From Candidatus Kapaibacterium sp. (lineage in GTDB: Bacteria > Bacteroidota > Ignavibacteria > Kapaibacteriales > UBA961): DNA of 8,509 bases. The stretch spans positions 1-8,509 of the forward strand of contig JALRFC010000062.1 in the NCBI GenBank assembly GCA_023253875.1. Reading direction: 5' to 3'. Position 1 is the stretch's first letter. Each line of letters starts with the position of its first letter. The notes beneath the pieces were generated by a model, which did no database searches, was not told the DNA's origin, and saw only the letters and a program-made list of their open reading frames with translations. The position numbers and the translations under genes were made by a program. Below are positions 6,816 through 8,509 of the stretch, one piece after another.

Positions 6816-8234
6816 ATGGCCACACCTTTGGATGGAATCTTATCATTAAGTAAAAGACGCGGTTTCGTATTTCAATCTTCAGAAATTTATGGCGGTCTCA
6901 ATGGATGTTGGGATTATGGTCCGCTGGGTGTTGAATTACTCCGCAATGTAAAAGAAGCATGGTGGAAGGCCATGACATTACGTGAAGATATCGAAGGATT
7001 GGATGCCGCGATTCTCATGCATCCTCGTACATGGGAAGCAAGCGGTCATGTTGGACAATTCACTGATCCAATGATTGACAATAAAGTGAGCAAGGCCAGA
7101 CATCGTGCCGATACACTCATTGAAGAGTATATTGAAAAACTCAGAAAGAAAGGGAAGACCGATCAGGCAAATGCCGTGGAAGCAAGACTCAATCAAGCTA
7201 GTGAGCCGGCACATTTTCATGCGATCATCATGGATGAACAGATCCCCGATCCTGTGAGTGGGACGACAGATTGGACAGATGTACGTTATTTTAATTTGAT
7301 GTTCAAGACATTTGTCGGCCCGGTCGAAGATGTATCGAATACCGTCTATCTCAGACCCGAAACCGCTCAAGGCATTTTTGTGAATTTCAAGAATGTATTG
7401 GATTCTACTCGTCAAAAACCACCGTTCGGGATTGCGCAAATCGGCAAGGCATTCAGAAATGAAATTAATACTAAAAACTTTCTTTTCCGCACCCGTGAAT
7501 TCGAGCAAATGGAAATGCAATTTTTCATCAAGCCCGGTACAGAAAAAGAATGGTTTGAATATTGGTTTGAACAGCGCTATCAATGGTTTATTGATCATGG
7601 CATGCATCCATCGTCATTGCGCGCAAAACCACATGAGAAATTAGCGCATTATGCAAATGCGGCAACCGATTTGGAATTTCAGTTTCCATTTGGATGGGGC
7701 GAAATTGAAGGCATTCATTCGCGTACAGACTTCGACTTGAAAAATCATCAAGAATTTTCAGGAAAGAAGCAGGAATATGTGGACACCGTGACGAAAGAAC
7801 GCTATGTGCCTTATGTGATTGAAACTTCCGTTGGTGCTTCACGCTCATTCATGGCATTTCTTTGCAATGCATTCAAGGAAGAAAAAATCGAAGGTGAAAA
7901 TGGCGCAGTGGAAACAAGAACAGTTTTGCAATTTCATCCCAAATTGGCCCCTGTTAAAGCGGCCATATTTCCATTGACAAGCAAAGATGGCTTGCCTGAA
8001 CTAGCTGAACCATTGTATAAAGATTTGCAGAAAGAGTATAAAGTGCAATGGGACACATCAGGTTCAATCGGCAAGCGATATCGCAGGCAAGATGAAATCG
8101 GTACGCCATTTTGCATCACGATTGACAATGATTCACTCAATGATTCTGCTGTCACTATTCGTAATCGCGATTCGATGCAACAAGAGCGAATTCCGATTGA
8201 CAATGTCAAGCGCTTCTTGCGAGATTCTCTTTAA
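6816..8234 (+). CDS. glyS: Glycyl-tRNA synthetase, single-chain homodimeric class II type
   Basis: This enzyme charges tRNA-Gly with glycine in the cytoplasm. The 472 residues are the normal length for the alpha2 type, which is distinct from the two-subunit alpha2beta2 type of E. coli. Visible family signatures are KRRGFVFQSSEIYGGLNG followed by WDYGPLGVEL (14-40), HPRTWEASGHVGQFTDPM (69-86), RYFNLMFKT with LRPETAQGIFVNF (157-191), motif 2 in GKAFRNEI...FRTREFEQME (210-233), GIHSRTDFDL (299-308) and motif 3 in VIETSVGASRSFMAF (334-348). The C-terminal anticodon-binding domain runs from about 368 (LQFHPKLAPVKAAIFPL) to the end, with GSIGKRYRRQDEIGTPFCITID. The region before RYFNLMFKT (131-156) has no cysteines, whereas many relatives have a CxxC zinc site there. 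No Shine-Dalgarno is evident. Databases may name this type glyQS or glyS. Confidence 0.96.
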   Translation: MATPLDGILSLSKRRGFVFQSSEIYGGLNGCWDYGPLGVELLRNVKEAWWKAMTLREDIEGLDAAILMHPRTWEASGHVGQFTDPMIDNKVSKARHRADTLIEEYIEKLRKKGKTDQANAVEARLNQASEPAHFHAIIMDEQIPDPVSGTTDWTDVRYFNLMFKTFVGPVEDVSNTVYLRPETAQGIFVNFKNVLDSTRQKPPFGIAQIGKAFRNEINTKNFLFRTREFEQMEMQFFIKPGTEKEWFEYWFEQRYQWFIDHGMHPSSLRAKPHEKLAHYANAATDLEFQFPFGWGEIEGIHSRTDFDLKNHQEFSGKKQEYVDTVTKERYVPYVIETSVGASRSFMAFLCNAFKEEKIEGENGAVETRTVLQFHPKLAPVKAAIFPLTSKDGLPELAEPLYKDLQKEYKVQWDTSGSIGKRYRRQDEIGTPFCITIDNDSLNDSAVTIRNRDSMQQERIPIDNVKRFLRDSL

Positions 8235-8245
8235 ACATTCTTAGC

Positions 8246-8273
8246 AAACCCGGGCAATGCGTCCGGGTTTCTT
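8246..8273 (+). terminator. Rho-independent terminator of glyS
   Basis: AAACCCGGGC (8246-8255) pairs with GTCCGGGTTT (8261-8270), ten pairs with one G-U, around a 5-base loop. The short tract TTTCTTATT follows. It starts 11 bases after the glyS stop codon and separates glyS from der. Confidence 0.9.
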
Positions 8274-8288
8274 ATTCATTCTCAGCAG

Positions 8289-8303
8289 AGCATGATTCAT
8301 GCT
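8289..8303. repeat. Perfect 15-base inverted repeat upstream of der
   Basis: AGCATGA and TCATGCT are exact reverse complements around a single central T. The dyad ends 11 bases before the der -7 box and covers the place where a -33 element would be, so it could be an operator. As RNA it could also form a 5-pair stem with a 5-base loop followed by TTTT, a weak backup to the glyS terminator. Confidence 0.55.
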
Positions 8304-8314
8304 TTTGTATTTAG

Positions 8315-8322
8315 TATCTTTG
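8315..8322 (+). promoter_or_regulatory. Bacteroidota-type -7 promoter element for der
   Basis: TATCTTTG is a full match to TAnnTTTG. Transcription would start near nt 8328-8330, about 16 bases before the ATG at 8345. There is no TTTG at the usual -33 spacing; that place is occupied by the inverted repeat at 8289-8303. The site follows a strong terminator, so a promoter here is expected. Confidence 0.6.
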
Positions 8323-8344
8323 CCCTATTCATATCGAGATAATC

Positions 8345-8509
8345 ATGCAGAATTTGGTAGCCATCGTCGGAAGACCCAATGTCGGAAAATCAACACTCTT
8401 CAATCGCATACTTGAGGAAAGAGATGCAATTGTGGATGCAACTTCGGGTGTGACTCGTGATAGACATTATGGTCGAGGCGAATGGAATGGCATCGGTTTC
8501 ATCTTGATT
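8345..8509 (+). CDS. der: Ribosome-assembly GTPase Der (EngA), N-terminal part, cut by the window end
   Basis: The 55 visible residues open the first of Der's two GTPase domains. Residues 4-17 (LVAIVGRPNVGKST) hold the G1/P-loop, and the following LFNRIL matches Der closely. SGVTRDRHYGRGEWNG (about 34-49) is the switch I/G2 region, whose TRDR followed by an aromatic residue is characteristic of Der rather than Era or MnmE. Der binds the 50S ribosomal subunit and helps it mature. The start follows MQNLVAIVGRP directly, as expected for the family, with no Shine-Dalgarno. The reading frame is open to the last base. The rest of the gene, including the second GTPase domain and KH-like domain, must lie beyond the window. 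Confidence 0.95.
   Translation, partial: MQNLVAIVGRPNVGKSTLFNRILEERDAIVDATSGVTRDRHYGRGEWNGIGFILI

Noticed and set aside
6978..7607. Open frame of 209 codons on the minus strand inside glyS
   Set aside because: It is antisense to highly conserved GlyRS motifs; the protein is Cys/His/Phe-rich without family resemblance, as expected of a shadow frame.
1..8509. Search for a new multi-gene system, mobile element, CRISPR array or RNA gene
   Set aside because: All genes except the secreted protein and the RNase H N-terminal domain fall in well-known housekeeping families; I found no transposase, integrase, regular spaced repeats, tRNA-like folds or toxin-antitoxin pairs.

Overview
The window looks like chromosomal DNA from a Bacteroidota/Chlorobi-group (FCB) bacterium, perhaps a Kapabacteria- or Ignavibacteria-like lineage. 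Three things point there. First, a large secreted protein ends in a type IX secretion (Por) sorting domain. Second, the clearest promoter has the Bacteroidota form: a -33 TTTG, a 20-base spacer, and a -7 box matching TAnnTTTG. Third, the genes mostly lack a convincing Shine-Dalgarno sequence. Base composition is moderately AT-rich. The lineage is inferred from protein style and promoter form; no marker phylogeny was possible.

Layout, all genes on the + strand: (1) nt 2-2650, the 3' part of a big extracellular protein made of ASH-type (choice-of-anchor D-like) beta-sandwich repeats, ending in a T9SS type A sorting domain and followed by a strong terminator. (2) nt 2790-4334, a DegP/HtrA-family periplasmic serine protease with two PDZ domains. 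(3) nt 4407-6746, a likely transcription unit of RNA polymerase omega (rpoZ), the bifunctional coenzyme A enzyme CoaBC, and an RNase H-fold protein with an unrecognised N-terminal domain. CoaBC and the RNase H protein overlap by 4 bases. (4) nt 6816-8234, a single-chain (alpha2-type) glycyl-tRNA synthetase with its own terminator. (5) from nt 8345, the first 55 codons of the ribosome-assembly GTPase Der (EngA), preceded by a consensus -7 box and a perfect 15-base dyad.

Apart from the surface/secreted protein and its possible envelope quality-control protease, the genes are housekeeping: transcription, cofactor synthesis, RNA:DNA hybrid processing, translation and ribosome assembly. I see no mobile element, CRISPR array, tRNA, rRNA or defence-type cassette, and no gene-free stretch longer than about 110 bases. 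I do not see a convincing new multi-gene system. The points most worth checking are a terminator-like hairpin that overlaps the apparent start of coaBC, the unassigned N-terminal domain of the RNase H protein, a composition break inside the secreted protein gene, and the dyad at the der promoter.
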